A stretch of DNA of 64,000 nucleotides from Clostridium sp. OF09-36. GTDB lineage: Bacteria > Bacillota > Clostridia > Lachnospirales > Lachnospiraceae. The position numbers and the translations under genes were made by a program. The stretch is from positions 107,354 through 171,353 of the forward strand of contig NZ_QUMD01000006.1 of assembly GCF_003481985.1 (NCBI RefSeq). Reading direction: 5' to 3'. Shown here piece by piece: positions 53,859-63,206 of this stretch (positions are counted from its first letter, which is position 1; every line of letters starts with the position of its first letter). Under the pieces are notes generated by a model. That model had not been told where the DNA came from. It saw nothing but the letters and a program-made list of their open reading frames with translations, and ran no database searches.

Positions 53859-55026
53859 GATATTTACCTCCTGCTTTCTGGTTTTTATTCTGAGCATCCG
53901 GCATGGAAAAATCCAGGGCTGCGTTCAGACGGCGGATTTCTTCTGGATATCCAAGGGACTTCTCGCTCTGGGCATCAAACAGATGCAGTTTGCGGAAATC
54001 AATATTGATGAAAATGTTTTCGCCCGGGCGCGGAACCGAGTCGTTGCAGATGGCAATCAGCTCGCTCTTTTCACCCTTTACATCAATATAAACTCCGTAG
54101 CGGTTTCCATAGTCCTCCACGTATTTTACGGTTCCGCAGATGGAAGTTTCCGTTGGACGGCTGCTTAAGACTATATGTTCCGGGCGGATGCCAACGCAGT
54201 ATTTTCCGGATGGACAGGCATCTGCGATCGGACGCCACATCAGAGCCAGTCTGATCATCTGGTCTCCGATGGAGAGATTGCCGTTTTCATACTGGCAGGA
54301 GATGATGTTCATGGACGGAGAGCCAATGAATCGGGCACAGAAAATACTTGCCGGCATATTGTATACATGGCTTGGCGTGTCCAGCATTTCCATATTTCCG
54401 CGATACATGATGGCAACACGCTGTCCCACGGTCATGGCCTCAATCTGGTCATGAGTGACATAAACCATGGTCGGACGGTACATCTCGTGGATCTTGACCA
54501 GTTCTTTTCGCGCACGCAGGCGGAGCTGTGCATCCAGGTTGGAAAGCGGTTCATCCAGAAGAAAGTAGTCAGAGCGTTTTACGACGGCGCGGGCCAGGGC
54601 AACACGCTGGCGCTGTCCACCGGAAAGATCCTTCGGCTTGCGGTCCTCCAGACCTTTCAGCTGCAGCATTTCCAGTACTTCCTCCAGGCGGCGGTTAATC
54701 TCAGCCGCTTCCATTTTGTGGGCTTTCAGACCGTAGATGATGTTATTTTTTACAGTCATATGCGGGAAAAGGGCGTAGTTCTGGAATACCATGGATACGC
54801 CGCGGTCTCCGCAGGCAACGTTGTTGACTACCTGGCCTCGCATATGCAGGGAGCCGGAGGTGATATCCTCCAGACCGGCGATCATGCGCAGGGTGGTGGA
54901 TTTTCCGCAGCCGGACGGGCCCAGCAGAATCAGCCGCTCCCCTTCCCGGATTTCCATATTCAGATCATTGACGATCACATTTTTTCCGTATGCTTTTACG
55001 ACGTGTTCAAAAACGATATTATTCAT
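53827..55026 (-). CDS. ABC transporter ATPase, UgpC/MalK type
   Basis: This 399-aa ATPase energises the sugar or glycerophosphate importer. Walker A is LLGPSGCGKSTTLRMI, Q-loop MVFQNYALFPHM, signature LSGGQRQRVALARAV, Walker B YFLLDEPLSNLD and switch VYVTHDQ; a C-terminal TOBE domain follows (VGIRPEHIVL). The last 25 residues (after ALDFSMPDAQ) overlap the TIM-barrel start by 32 bp and look unlike family tails, so a frameshift near the end is possible. Confidence 0.92.
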   Translation of the reverse strand: MNNIVFEHVVKAYGKNVIVNDLNMEIREGERLILLGPSGCGKSTTLRMIAGLEDITSGSLHMRGQVVNNVACGDRGVSMVFQNYALFPHMTVKNNIIYGLKAHKMEAAEINRRLEEVLEMLQLKGLEDRKPKDLSGGQRQRVALARAVVKRSDYFLLDEPLSNLDAQLRLRARKELVKIHEMYRPTMVYVTHDQIEAMTVGQRVAIMYRGNMEMLDTPSHVYNMPASIFCARFIGSPSMNIISCQYENGNLSIGDQMIRLALMWRPIADACPSGKYCVGIRPEHIVLSSRPTETSICGTVKYVEDYGNRYGVYIDVKGEKSELIAICNDSVPRPGENIFINIDFRKLHLFDAQSEKSLGYPEEIRRLNAALDFSMPDAQNKNQKAGGKYHESFGQYQCV

Positions 55027-55042
55027 AAATCCTCCTGACAGA

Positions 55043-55870
55043 TTAACCTTTTACGCCGGATGCGGCAAAGGTGTTGATGATATAGCGCTGGAAAATAAGA
55101 TACAGAGCCAGCGGAATGATCATGGTGATGACGGATACGGCCATGGCAATGGTAAATTCGGTGCCGCCCTCAGCGCTGATGTACATCTGGAGCGCCAGGG
55201 AAAGCGTGTAGTTTTCCTTGCTCTTTAAGATGAGCACCGGCCATACATACTCGTTCCAGGAATTGATAAAGAAAATGATCCCGGTTGTAAGAATGGACGG
55301 GCGTACCAGTGGCAGGATGATATCGCGCATGATCTTGAGGCTGCCGATGCCTTCCATCCGCGCAGCCTCAATGAGGGCCTTCGGGATTCCGCGCATGGCC
55401 TGGCGCAGCAGGAAGATACCTAAAACATCCGCAAACTGCGGAAGTGCCACGCCCCAGATGCAATCCCGCAGACCGATTTTTGAAATCATCAGGTAGTTTG
55501 GGATCATGGTCACGGTGAACGGAATAAACATGGTACTCAGCATGATAAAGTAGAAAAACTGTTTTCCCTTGTACTCAAAATAGACAAAGGAATAGGCGGC
55601 AAACAGGCTGGTAATGGTTTTGAAGGCGGTAACGGATGCCGCGATCAGAAATGTGTTTAAGGTTATCTGGACAAAAGGCAGTTTTTCAAATACATGCCGG
55701 TAGTTTTCCAGAGTCGGGTGAGACGGAATGATCTCAAAAATGGTATTAAATGCGTCCTGCAGAGTCTTGAAGGAATTGGACAGAGCGAACACGATGGGAA
55801 CCAGCATGAGGAAAACGATGGCGCCCAGGATCATGTGCCAGCCAATTTCCGAATGATTGTTAGTTTTCAT
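55043..55870 (-). CDS. ABC permease, UgpE/MalG type
   Basis: This 275-aa six-helix permease has the EAA loop EAARMEGIGSLKIMRDIILP near residue 170, which contacts the ATPase. Start 55870 (MKTNNHSEIGWH) follows GGGAGTCTACT; an upstream in-frame ATG would overlap the partner gene. It is translationally coupled to the ugpA-like gene by an 11-bp overlap. Confidence 0.9.
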   Translation of the reverse strand: MKTNNHSEIGWHMILGAIVFLMLVPIVFALSNSFKTLQDAFNTIFEIIPSHPTLENYRHVFEKLPFVQITLNTFLIAASVTAFKTITSLFAAYSFVYFEYKGKQFFYFIMLSTMFIPFTVTMIPNYLMISKIGLRDCIWGVALPQFADVLGIFLLRQAMRGIPKALIEAARMEGIGSLKIMRDIILPLVRPSILTTGIIFFINSWNEYVWPVLILKSKENYTLSLALQMYISAEGGTEFTIAMAVSVITMIIPLALYLIFQRYIINTFAASGVKG

Positions 55871-56750
55871 AGTAGACTCCCTTCTCCACAAATTTAAATT
55901 CCAGAAGTAAAAGGACAATGAACAGCAGCATGGTCAGAATGGAAATGGCCGATGAGGTGCCGGTCCGATACAAGGTAAAGGCCTCGTGGTAGGAAGCGTA
56001 GATCAGGTTGGAGCTGGCGTAGTTCGGTCCGCCCTGGGTAATGACCTTGATGGGAGTGAACACATACTGGAGTCCCTGGACAATGGTGGTAATGAACACG
56101 TAAATTCCGGTAGCGGAGCTCATGGGCACGATGATGTCCAGAAAAATCTTCCACAGGGGAACCTGATCCAGCCGTGCTGCTTCAATAACTTCCTGGGATA
56201 CGCCGGAGACACCGGCTAAAATATTGATGAAGTTGTAGCCGAAGGTCTTCCAGGTGGTAATGATGCAGAGCACGGCAATGACCCATCCGTCGGTTTTGGA
56301 CCAGAAGGGCATCTGGATGCCGAATTTACCGAGAATGATGGCCACCGGTCCGGAAATCGGGTTTAAGATCCAGGTATAGAGGATGGAGCCGACCACCAGG
56401 GAGATGACGCTAGGAAGGAAGAACACAGCCTTGTAAAAACTCTTTCCATGCCGGATCACGGCGGAGAGGATAAAGGAGAGAATATACGGCAGCACAAAGT
56501 TCAGGACCAGCAGAACCAGAATGTAAGCAAGGGTATTGCCCAGAATCTTAAAGGTATTCGGATCTCGGAATACGGCAATGTAGTTGTTCAGACCGACAAA
56601 TTTTTTGACAGGCTTTACCATGTTCCACTCAAAAAAGCTTAAGTAAAAGGTATAAAGGAGTGGGTAAAACATAAAGACTGCGAACACGGCTAGGGACGGG
56701 ATCAGAAACAGATATCCCAGAATCGTTTGTTTTTTTGTTTCGTTATTCAA
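55860..56750 (-). CDS. ABC permease, UgpA/MalF type
   Basis: This 296-aa permease has six helices, EAA loop EAARLDQVPLWKIFLDIIVP and the start TILGYLFLIPSLAVFAVFMFYPLL, typical of UgpA-like subunits. It pairs with the downstream permease to form the channel of a binding-protein-dependent importer. Confidence 0.9.
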   Translation of the reverse strand: MNNETKKQTILGYLFLIPSLAVFAVFMFYPLLYTFYLSFFEWNMVKPVKKFVGLNNYIAVFRDPNTFKILGNTLAYILVLLVLNFVLPYILSFILSAVIRHGKSFYKAVFFLPSVISLVVGSILYTWILNPISGPVAIILGKFGIQMPFWSKTDGWVIAVLCIITTWKTFGYNFINILAGVSGVSQEVIEAARLDQVPLWKIFLDIIVPMSSATGIYVFITTIVQGLQYVFTPIKVITQGGPNYASSNLIYASYHEAFTLYRTGTSSAISILTMLLFIVLLLLEFKFVEKGVYYEN

Positions 56751-56776
56751 GTGATTACCTCCGTAAATTCAGGAAA

Positions 56777-56814
56777 ACCGGTACCTTCCCGTGAGCAAAA
56801 GGGAAAGTACCGGT
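56777..56814 (-). promoter_or_regulatory. Intercistronic stem-loop between binding protein and permease
   Basis: ACCGGTACCTTCCC (56777-56790) pairs with GGGAAAGTACCGGT (56801-56814), one mismatch, 10-nt loop. In binding-protein operons such hairpins stabilise the upstream mRNA so the binding protein is made in excess. Confidence 0.75.
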
Positions 56815-56833
56815 CTGCATCTGGAATGTCAGC

Positions 56834-58213
56834 TTACTGTGCGTCTAACAGGGCATTGATGGCATCCTGGGTGGAAGTCATACCCTCCTCGGCAGTTACC
56901 TGTCCACCGAAGATCTGATCTCTCATATCCAGGAGCATCTGCTCAGCCTGAAGACCTGCATCACCCGGGAAGGATGTCCAGGAAACCACGCCGTCCATCT
57001 GCTCAATGGCAGCCTTCATCATCTCATTTTCAGCCAGGAAGGATTTCAGTCCGTTCTCTGCGTCTGCAACGTCCTTTCTTGGCGGTACATAACCGGTTCC
57101 GATGGTCCATGCAGCCATGGATTCCACGCTGTACAGGTATTTCTCAAACTCCCATGCGGCTTCCTTCTGCTCATCGGTCTGTGCGGTGATAGCTAAGAAG
57201 CATCCGCCTGCCGGAACTTTACGCGGGCTGCTGCCCCATGTCGGGGATTTTACGGTAGCGACATCGAACTGCGCGCTCTTCTGAATGGATGCGCGACGGG
57301 CAATGGTGGTGTAGAGCATTGCGCAGTTGCCATCAATGAAGCTCTGGCAGCCTTCATCCCAGGAAACATGGAGAGCGGCTCCGTCCTTGATGAGGTCAGC
57401 AACCATCTGCATAGCCTGAATGCCTTCCGGGCTTGCGAAGCTTGCCTGGATCTTGCCATCTGCGGTCTTGGTCAGCATGGAAGTGTTATTGCTCTCGATG
57501 AGTCCCTGCTGTGCCCAGAAGTCTGCCGGCTCTTGCATATAGAAACCATATTTTCCGGTCTTTTCCTGAACAGTTCTGGCAAAGGAATCAACCTCTTCCC
57601 AGGTCTTCGGTCCCTCTTCGGAAAGTCCTGCTTCCTTCAGCAGATCGCGGTTGATGTAGAGAACCGGGCTGCTTAAAGAATACGGTATTCCGACCTGTAC
57701 ACCATCACTGTTTACCGCCAGATCCAGGACGTTTGGCAGGAAATTGTCGGTCAGGAAGGTTTTGTCAGAAGCATCATACTGGTCGATGATCTCCTGTGGG
57801 GAGGTGTAGGAAAAGTTGTTGGAAAAATAATCCAGGAAAGCCCAGCCGATCTGAACCAGTGCCGGGGTATTGCCGGTAGCGGCTTCAGCCTGCAGGTTCT
57901 GCATCAGTCCCTTATACATATCAGGGTTATATTTAGCAACAACTTCAATGTGGTCATTGTTCTCATTAAAGTTTTTTACCAGTTCATCTACGGTCAGTCC
58001 GCCCTGGTTCTCTGCATTACAGTGCCAGTACTCGATAACGGTTTTGGAACCATTGCCGGAAGCGGTGCTCTCGGCGGAAGTGGTGGCTTCGGAAGTGGCG
58101 GAACCTGCTGTGGTATCTGCGGAAGTAGACTGACTGGATGAACCGCATCCGGTCAGAGAGATCATGGCACCAGCCATGCAAAGTGCTGTGAGACATTTTA
58201 GATTTTTTTTCAT
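56834..58213 (-). CDS. Extracellular solute-binding lipoprotein, UgpB type
   Basis: This 459-aa lipoprotein captures the substrate outside the cell. Signal with lipobox SLTGCGSSS, a Ser/Thr linker to about 55, then a type I binding-protein fold: IEYWHCNAENQGGLTVDELVKNFN, VVAKYNPDMYKGLMQNLQ, YINRDLLKEAGLSEEGPKTWEEV, FIDGNCAMLYTT. The EYWH start and the TWEEV motif fit glycerol-3-phosphate or oligosaccharide binders. It is the first gene of the operon. Confidence 0.9.
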   Translation of the reverse strand: MKKNLKCLTALCMAGAMISLTGCGSSSQSTSADTTAGSATSEATTSAESTASGNGSKTVIEYWHCNAENQGGLTVDELVKNFNENNDHIEVVAKYNPDMYKGLMQNLQAEAATGNTPALVQIGWAFLDYFSNNFSYTSPQEIIDQYDASDKTFLTDNFLPNVLDLAVNSDGVQVGIPYSLSSPVLYINRDLLKEAGLSEEGPKTWEEVDSFARTVQEKTGKYGFYMQEPADFWAQQGLIESNNTSMLTKTADGKIQASFASPEGIQAMQMVADLIKDGAALHVSWDEGCQSFIDGNCAMLYTTIARRASIQKSAQFDVATVKSPTWGSSPRKVPAGGCFLAITAQTDEQKEAAWEFEKYLYSVESMAAWTIGTGYVPPRKDVADAENGLKSFLAENEMMKAAIEQMDGVVSWTSFPGDAGLQAEQMLLDMRDQIFGGQVTAEEGMTSTQDAINALLDAQ

Positions 58214-58742
58214 AATGTTTTTCTCCTCATGTTAGTCTGGCAATAGGATTGGTTATGTGTTTCACAGTTTCCGATTATAGTGTTGTATGGCCTTGACATC
58301 TATCATGAAACAGTAAAAACATTGTAAGTTTTTAAACAAGAAACTAGGAAAAATGCAAATAATTGTTAAGTATGTTAATTCTAAGAAAAATACCAAATTT
58401 GCAAGTTTGAAATTTTTGATTTTAGTGGAATGTTAAGATTAGCGAACGGGCAATAGATTATTTCCGCAAAACACCAATATCATCAGCATCGAGTACGATG
58501 ATAATGAATACGGATTTTCTTCGATGTGAGAGTTCGGAAAAGATTGGATTAAAGATTCGATTCTTATACTGCAGTCAAAATCAAATATTCGGAGAAATCT
58601 TCTGATTTTGACTGTTCTGGGGAAATTCTAATAATTTGAGTTCAAATCTTTAGTTTGATATTGTTGCACTTGTGTAATAAACCATTCTGTGATAAGTTGT
58701 ATCTATCTGCACTTTCTATACTTAGATAAGGGGGATTTTTTC
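58214..58742. other. Divergent intergenic region ugpB-like / mgsA
   Basis: On the minus strand TATAAT (58274-58279) is a good -10 box for the ABC operon with a weak -35. CAGTCAAAATCA (58572-58583) and TGATTTTGACTG (58603-58614) form a perfect 12-bp dyad without a T-run, possibly an operator. AAGGGGGATTTTTTC precedes the mgsA start. Nothing else is supported. Confidence 0.55.
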
Positions 58743-59213
58743 ATGTCTCAAGAATACATTACCTTTACAATCGGCCAGAAAAAGAATATTGCCCTGATTG
58801 CTCATGACAACGAAAAACAGAAACTGATTGCATGGTGTAAAGAACACAAAGCTGAGCTAGAGAAGCATAATCTTTACGGAACAGGTACAACGGCCCGCAT
58901 GATCACAGATCAGACTGGACTTACAGTAAAAGGTTATAACAGCGGCCCATTAGGTGGAGACCAACAGATCGGTGCTAAGATTGTGGAGGGTGTCATTGAC
59001 TTCGTGATTTTCTTTTCGGATCCGCTGACAGCGCAACCTCATGATCCAGATGTAAAAGCCCTGATGAGGATTTCCCAGGTCTACGATATTCCAATGGCCG
59101 TCAATAAATCCACTGCGGATTTTATGATTACATCCCGTTATATGAATCTTGATTACAAGCATGAAGTGATCAATTTCAAACAGCATATTGCAGATCGGGC
59201 AGAAACACTGTAA
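58743..59213 (+). CDS. mgsA: Methylglyoxal synthase
   Basis: This enzyme converts dihydroxyacetone phosphate to methylglyoxal and phosphate, a glycolytic overflow bypass. The 156-aa protein shows IALIAHDNEKQ, LYGTGTTARMI, SGPLGGDQQIGA (phosphate binding), FFSDPLTAQPHDPDVKAL and the VNKSTADFM segment. ATG 58743 is preferred to 58689 from the ribosome site and family start. Divergence from the glycerophosphate-type ABC operon is notable because both touch triose phosphates. Confidence 0.95.
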   Translation: MSQEYITFTIGQKKNIALIAHDNEKQKLIAWCKEHKAELEKHNLYGTGTTARMITDQTGLTVKGYNSGPLGGDQQIGAKIVEGVIDFVIFFSDPLTAQPHDPDVKALMRISQVYDIPMAVNKSTADFMITSRYMNLDYKHEVINFKQHIADRAETL

Positions 59214-59236
59214 GTACCTGCCTGAACCACGCAATG

Positions 59237-59272
59237 AGACCGGTCCGTCACGCCGGTCTTATATTTTTCTTT
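59237..59272 (+). terminator. mgsA terminator
   Basis: AGACCGG (59237-59243) pairs with CCGGTCT (59253-59259), followed by TATATTTTT. Confidence 0.85.
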
Positions 59273-59333
59273 ATCAGAGATATGCTGTAGCCCGGGTCAT
59301 ACATTTTAGCTGTTTCTGTTGCTTCTGAAGAGC

Positions 59334-59393
59334 TCATTCAGGAGCCAATTCCAATACTTTTTTCCTTTCAGAATGCCCGTATATGAAAAATTT
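59334..59393 (-). pseudogene. Short gene remnant, related to 60441-60653
   Basis: The minus strand reads KFFIYGHSERKKVLELAPE then stop, matching KFYIYGHSESKKMLEWTQE of the fragment at 60441-60653. GAATGCCCGTATATG is identical in both. The family is unknown. The rest of 59273-59594 has no gene I can support. Confidence 0.45.
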
Positions 59394-59594
59394 GAATTAT
59401 TGGAAGCAACTAAGCGTGGAAAAGAATCATTTAAGCGCTAACGAGGTTTCACCCGCTTTGGTTCATTTCGAGGAAAAAGAATGGCACCGGAACCGAAACT
59501 CCGATGCCTGTACATTTTCCTGTTTCATTTTGCGCCGTTAATCCTCTAATTCCCGGTCTATGAATTTTGCGGTTTTTAATACAAACTGAGCCAC

Positions 59595-59999
59595 CTATTC
59601 TTTTGTCCAATCTTCAACTTCTAAGTCATCAACTCGGAAGAACTCTCTGGTATTATTTGTCACAAGAACCAACCCTTCTGATCTCGCATGACCGGCAATC
59701 AGCATATCCATCGGACCAATTGGTGTTCCCTTTCGTTCAAGGTCTGCACGAACCTTTCCGTATTCTTCTGCAGCATAATTGTCAAACTGAAGAATAGAAA
59801 TAGACGACAAGAACAATGTAATTGCTACACGGTTGCGTTCCACCGCCTGACTCTTTTCCACTCCATGCATCAGTTCTCCATAAGTAATGGACGAGATACA
59901 CATATCGTCTGGATCATGCTTCAGAAAATTTTTTATGACTTCGGGCGGCTTATGCTTGATTGCATAGATACAAATATTAGTGTCCAGCATATACTTCAT
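59595..59999 (-). CDS. vapC: VapC-type PIN-domain toxin
   Basis: This 134-aa ribonuclease toxin carries the PIN acidic residues in MLDTNICIYAI (Asp), YGELMHGVEKS (Glu) and IGPMDMLIAGHA (Asp), with the C-terminal LVTNNTREFFRVDDLEVEDW. It overlaps the antitoxin gene by ATGA. It probably cleaves tRNA or rRNA when VapB is degraded. Confidence 0.94.
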   Translation of the reverse strand: MKYMLDTNICIYAIKHKPPEVIKNFLKHDPDDMCISSITYGELMHGVEKSQAVERNRVAITLFLSSISILQFDNYAAEEYGKVRADLERKGTPIGPMDMLIAGHARSEGLVLVTNNTREFFRVDDLEVEDWTKE

Positions 60000-60226
60000 A
60001 GAGCTTCACGCTCCTGTACCGCAGGCTGTTCTCTGCCATCACTCATGAAGTCATCCGAGAACAGTTCCAAGCTGTTCAGGAAAGCGGACCACTTGTTTTC
60101 CTTCGGCATCAGAATAACAATATCACCGACCTTATTAATCGCCACTTCATCACCATTGAAGCGATATTCCTTCGGAAGTCGAACCGCTTGGCTCCGACCA
60201 TTTTCAAATAACTTTGCAGTCATCAT
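59996..60226 (-). CDS. vapB: VapB-type AbrB-domain antitoxin
   Basis: This 76-aa antitoxin has an SpoVT/AbrB swapped-hairpin N-terminus (AKLFENGRSQAVRLPKEYRFNGDEVAINKVGDIVIL) and a C-terminal toxin-binding tail. AAGGAGGTGCATTACT precedes the start. The promoter just upstream contains a palindrome, as expected for autorepression by VapBC. Confidence 0.93.
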   Translation of the reverse strand: MMTAKLFENGRSQAVRLPKEYRFNGDEVAINKVGDIVILMPKENKWSAFLNSLELFSDDFMSDGREQPAVQEREAL

Positions 60227-60250
60227 AGTAATGCACCTCCTTATATTATT

Positions 60251-60279
60251 AGTATATATCGTGGTATATATTTTGTCAA
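60251..60279 (-). promoter_or_regulatory. vapBC promoter and operator
   Basis: On the minus strand TTGACA (60274-60279), 17 bp, TATACT (60251-60256). The spacer carries an ATATAT-CGTGG-TATATAT dyad, the likely VapBC binding site. Confidence 0.8.
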
Positions 60280-60440
60280 GTTATTCTCTGCGTTTCCAGG
60301 GATTTCGCTTTTAGCACTGTATATTTATAAATAGTGCCCCTCCAACACTATTTTTCTTTTGCTTCCTGAATAGCTGAATGCAAACAAAGTTCCCCCTTAG
60401 CTCGTTTCAAGGCGCCTGTTCTTATTTTCCCACTGACATA

Positions 60441-60653
60441 CTATCCGCCTTTTTCATACAAGATACATTTTACTTTTTCCAACAATAGCTCATCACAAAA
60501 CTTCCGGTTTACACTTTTTCGGCTGTTCACACTTTCTTTAAATCTTTGAATACAACGATACGGCAATTTCTGAAGAACTCCTTCCTGAGTCCATTCTAAC
60601 ATTTTTTTGCTTTCCGAATGCCCGTATATGTAAAATTTGATAATTCTGCCCAA
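60441..60653 (-). pseudogene. Fragment of unknown protein
   Basis: This is a 70-residue basic frame (KFYIYGHSESKKMLEWTQEG, RCIQRFKESVNSRKSVNRKF) without a good start; upstream it opens into an unrelated stretch. A shorter copy of its beginning is at 59334-59393. Both look like remains of one repeated gene family flanking vapBC. Confidence 0.4.
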
Positions 60654-60775
60654 TAAACAGAAATATGTAAGAAATTGTTAATCTCATCTTTCTTGTCAGA
60701 TATTCCTATTATTTCTATAATGAAAGTAAATACAAAATTGGAAATTCGCCTGTTTTCCGGAAAGAAGATGACATG

Positions 60776-62367
60776 ATGAAACAAAAGAAGCGAGTCTGGA
60801 TGTCCTTTAATTTATGGGAAGCAAATGTATTTGAACAGTACCTGGAAGAAATGGCAGCGCAGGGCTGGTTTCTGGAGAGCGTTGGCGGTTCTGTCATGAA
60901 GTTTCATAGAGCAGAACCTGCAAAGAGAAGATATGCAGCCCTTCTGGTTCCGGGAAGTTCTTCCCTCACAGGCGCGGACAGCTGGAAAGCAGAGCAGTTC
61001 CGTAAGCAGTGCCAGGAGCCGGCTGGAATTTTGAATGCAGCGGTACTTTCTGGCAGATTTTTTATACGACGGATGATGCAGTGGAGCGTACAGGGGACAT
61101 GACCGAAGAAAAGCAGTTCCTGATCCAGAAATCGCTTTCCTGGACCTGGTCTGTGAAGCTTTGTTACCCTGTTCTGATCGTATTAGAGGCATGGGCGGTA
61201 TACCGATACTTGCAAAATCCAGGGAAACTGTTTTCCGATTCCATGCTGCTTCTTCTTAATCTTCTTATGGTTGGGATCTTTGTGTCCTGGATCGTTTCAT
61301 ATGTACGGATTTTCTGGTGGGTTTATAAGACTACCTCTGCTTTCAAAAAAGTGGAACCACTTCCGAAAATGGATCTTAGGCGAAAGGTAAACTTTAAAAA
61401 GCGCATTATTCTATTTGACGGCATCCTGATACTGGGGGGCCTGGCATTTTCTTCTTCCATGAGTGCCTTTGTCGGATTTATGATCTCTTCCGTACTCATT
61501 GTAGCAATTTCATTTTTTATGAGAAACTGGATCCGAAATAATGGAAGTGGTGATAACCGCGATGACTGGATTGGATACCTGGTTGGCGTCGCTGTGGTCT
61601 GCATGATCACCATTCCCCTGTGTAACGCGGCCACGTCACATTTTCTGGGAGAGGAAGAACCGGACGCTGATAAAAAGCAGACCATATTTGCAAGCTGCCA
61701 GAATGATGAATTTAAAATAAATGGTTCTGGAACGCCGGTAGGCGTTACCATATACAAAAGTCCCATTCCATGGATCATTCGCAAAACCAGCGAGTGTTAT
61801 CCAAAAGACATGTCCGATTTGTGGGACCAGACAGAGCAGAAGCTTCCGGCCGAAATGGAAAGTCTTTCAAATGGTATGGAAGTGGCCTGGTACCGCTATA
61901 TGTTCCGGAAAGATGAAACTAATCCGGATCCAGAAAGCAATGCTTCCGTGAATAAGGAGGAACCTGCTCTGGATGAGGTAATTTTAAAAGATAAATCACA
62001 CCTGATCATTCTGGATTTCGGTGGTGGAACAGATCTGGCCGGCCTGAAGGAAGCAGTGGCTGCTTTCGAAGAGGATGATAAACCATATATGGGGGCACCG
62101 AAAATAGTTCTTGATGGACATAACTATTTTGCAACGGAATTATGTATTGTGAACGAGGTGCCTGAAAGGTATTTATATGCCGGCGAATTAACTGACCAGG
62201 AGAAGAAATATGCTTTCATTGATGGAAGCAAGTACTATACACCAAATAGTGATGGAGTGCCTGAAGACTTTTATATTTATCAGGAGTGTGGGACTCCAGT
62301 AAGCGAACACGAAGTGGATAATACTAAACGTCAGTGGGCGTATGTCAAATGGAGACTGGAAGATTAA
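60776..62367 (+). CDS. DUF2812-domain membrane protein, one frameshift
   Basis: The N-terminal 110 residues are a DUF2812 domain (WMSFNLWEANVFEQYLEEMAAQGWFLESV). Near 61018 one G is lost; restoring it gives CQEAGWNFECSGTFWQIFYTTDD. Four or five hydrophobic segments follow (VLIVLEAWAVYRYLQ, LLMVGIFVSWIVSYVRIFW, FVGFMISSVLIVAIS, LVGVAVVCMITIPLC), then an extracytoplasmic C-terminal domain of about 230 residues. DUF2812 proteins usually sit beside PadR regulators; none is adjacent here. Corrected length is about 530 aa. Confidence 0.82.
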
Positions 62368-62387
62368 CAATATTGAGAGGTATCTAT

Positions 62388-62555
62388 ATGGAAAATAAGA
62401 GATTTGAAATTACTGAAACCGCTGGAAGTGTAAAGGGTTTTTATGTGGTAGTAGATAAAGAAACCGGTGTCAATTATGTTGTTGCAAAGTTTGGCACTGG
62501 TGTTGGCATTTGCCCTTTAATTGATAAAAATGGAAAACCCATTGTTACAGAGTAA
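62388..62555 (+). CDS. DUF6440-like small protein
   Basis: This 55-aa protein (RFEITETAGSVKGFYVVVDKETGVNYVVA, CPLIDKNGKPIVTE) follows the DUF2812 gene by 20 bp with GAGAGGT upstream. The VDKETGVNY and PLIDKNGKP motifs fit DUF6440, small cytoplasmic proteins of unknown role in Clostridia. Confidence 0.75.
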   Translation: MENKRFEITETAGSVKGFYVVVDKETGVNYVVAKFGTGVGICPLIDKNGKPIVTE

Positions 62556-62627
62556 TTGCCTATAGAAAAGAGGTTTCCCACGCAACATGAACATCGGTTG
62601 CCTTCGAAATGAGTGATCAGCAAGCCG

Positions 62628-62868
62628 ATGTCTCCTTTGATAGATATTGCCGTTTTGAACTGGAATCAACTGTATTCCTTTATTGTGAACGATTCCAATT
62701 GTATTTCTGTAAAGATTACGGATGAAACCAGGTACTCATGAAGAAATTATTATAGAAGAAGATGCTTATCCGTATGTATTCTATTTGGCATCTATTCCTT
62801 CGGAGTACATTTTTATTGATGCCGAAGGAAATGCACTTAATGACAACTACTGGCTTATAGGACTGTGA
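62628..62868 (+). pseudogene. Broken small gene
   Basis: One frame reads MSPLIDIAVLNWNQLYSF, then IVNDSNCISVKITDETR before a stop. The next frame continues THEEIIIEEDAYPYVFYLAS, IPSEYIFIDAEGNALNDNYW. The two join if one base near 62730 is removed. I do not recognise the product. GTG 62613 could be an alternative start. Confidence 0.4.
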
Positions 62869-62898
62869 AATCGGGATTTGTAGAGGGGGTGTGATTAT

Positions 62899-63159
62899 AT
62901 GAAAAACAATAGCCCACAAAAGCAGGCTGCCATTTCTTGGATCATTTTGATGATAGGGATATTGCTCGCAGTAATAGGAGCAATGACGGCAAAGGAGTAC
63001 AGAGTAAACCTATGCCTGCTGATCGGTGCAATGGTTGTTATTGGTGGTATTGTATATCATCTCACCATGATGAAATGTCCTTATTGCGGTTGCTCACTTG
63101 TTGGTTATAGGCCGATCCCTAAAGAATGTCCAAAGTGTCATAAAAAATTCGAAGAATAA
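62899..63159 (+). CDS. Two-helix membrane protein with C-terminal zinc ribbon
   Basis: This 86-aa protein has helices at about 11-30 (ISWIILMIGILLAVIGAM) and 38-55 (LCLLIGAMVVIGGIVYH), followed by a CPYCGCSL...ECPKCHKKF zinc ribbon facing the cytoplasm. AGAGGGGGTG precedes ATG 62899. Function unknown. Confidence 0.75.
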   Translation: MKNNSPQKQAAISWIILMIGILLAVIGAMTAKEYRVNLCLLIGAMVVIGGIVYHLTMMKCPYCGCSLVGYRPIPKECPKCHKKFEE

Positions 63160-63206
63160 GTTCCAGTTTATAGAGTTAAAAAATATAAGTTAAGGAGGCA
63201 TGTATT

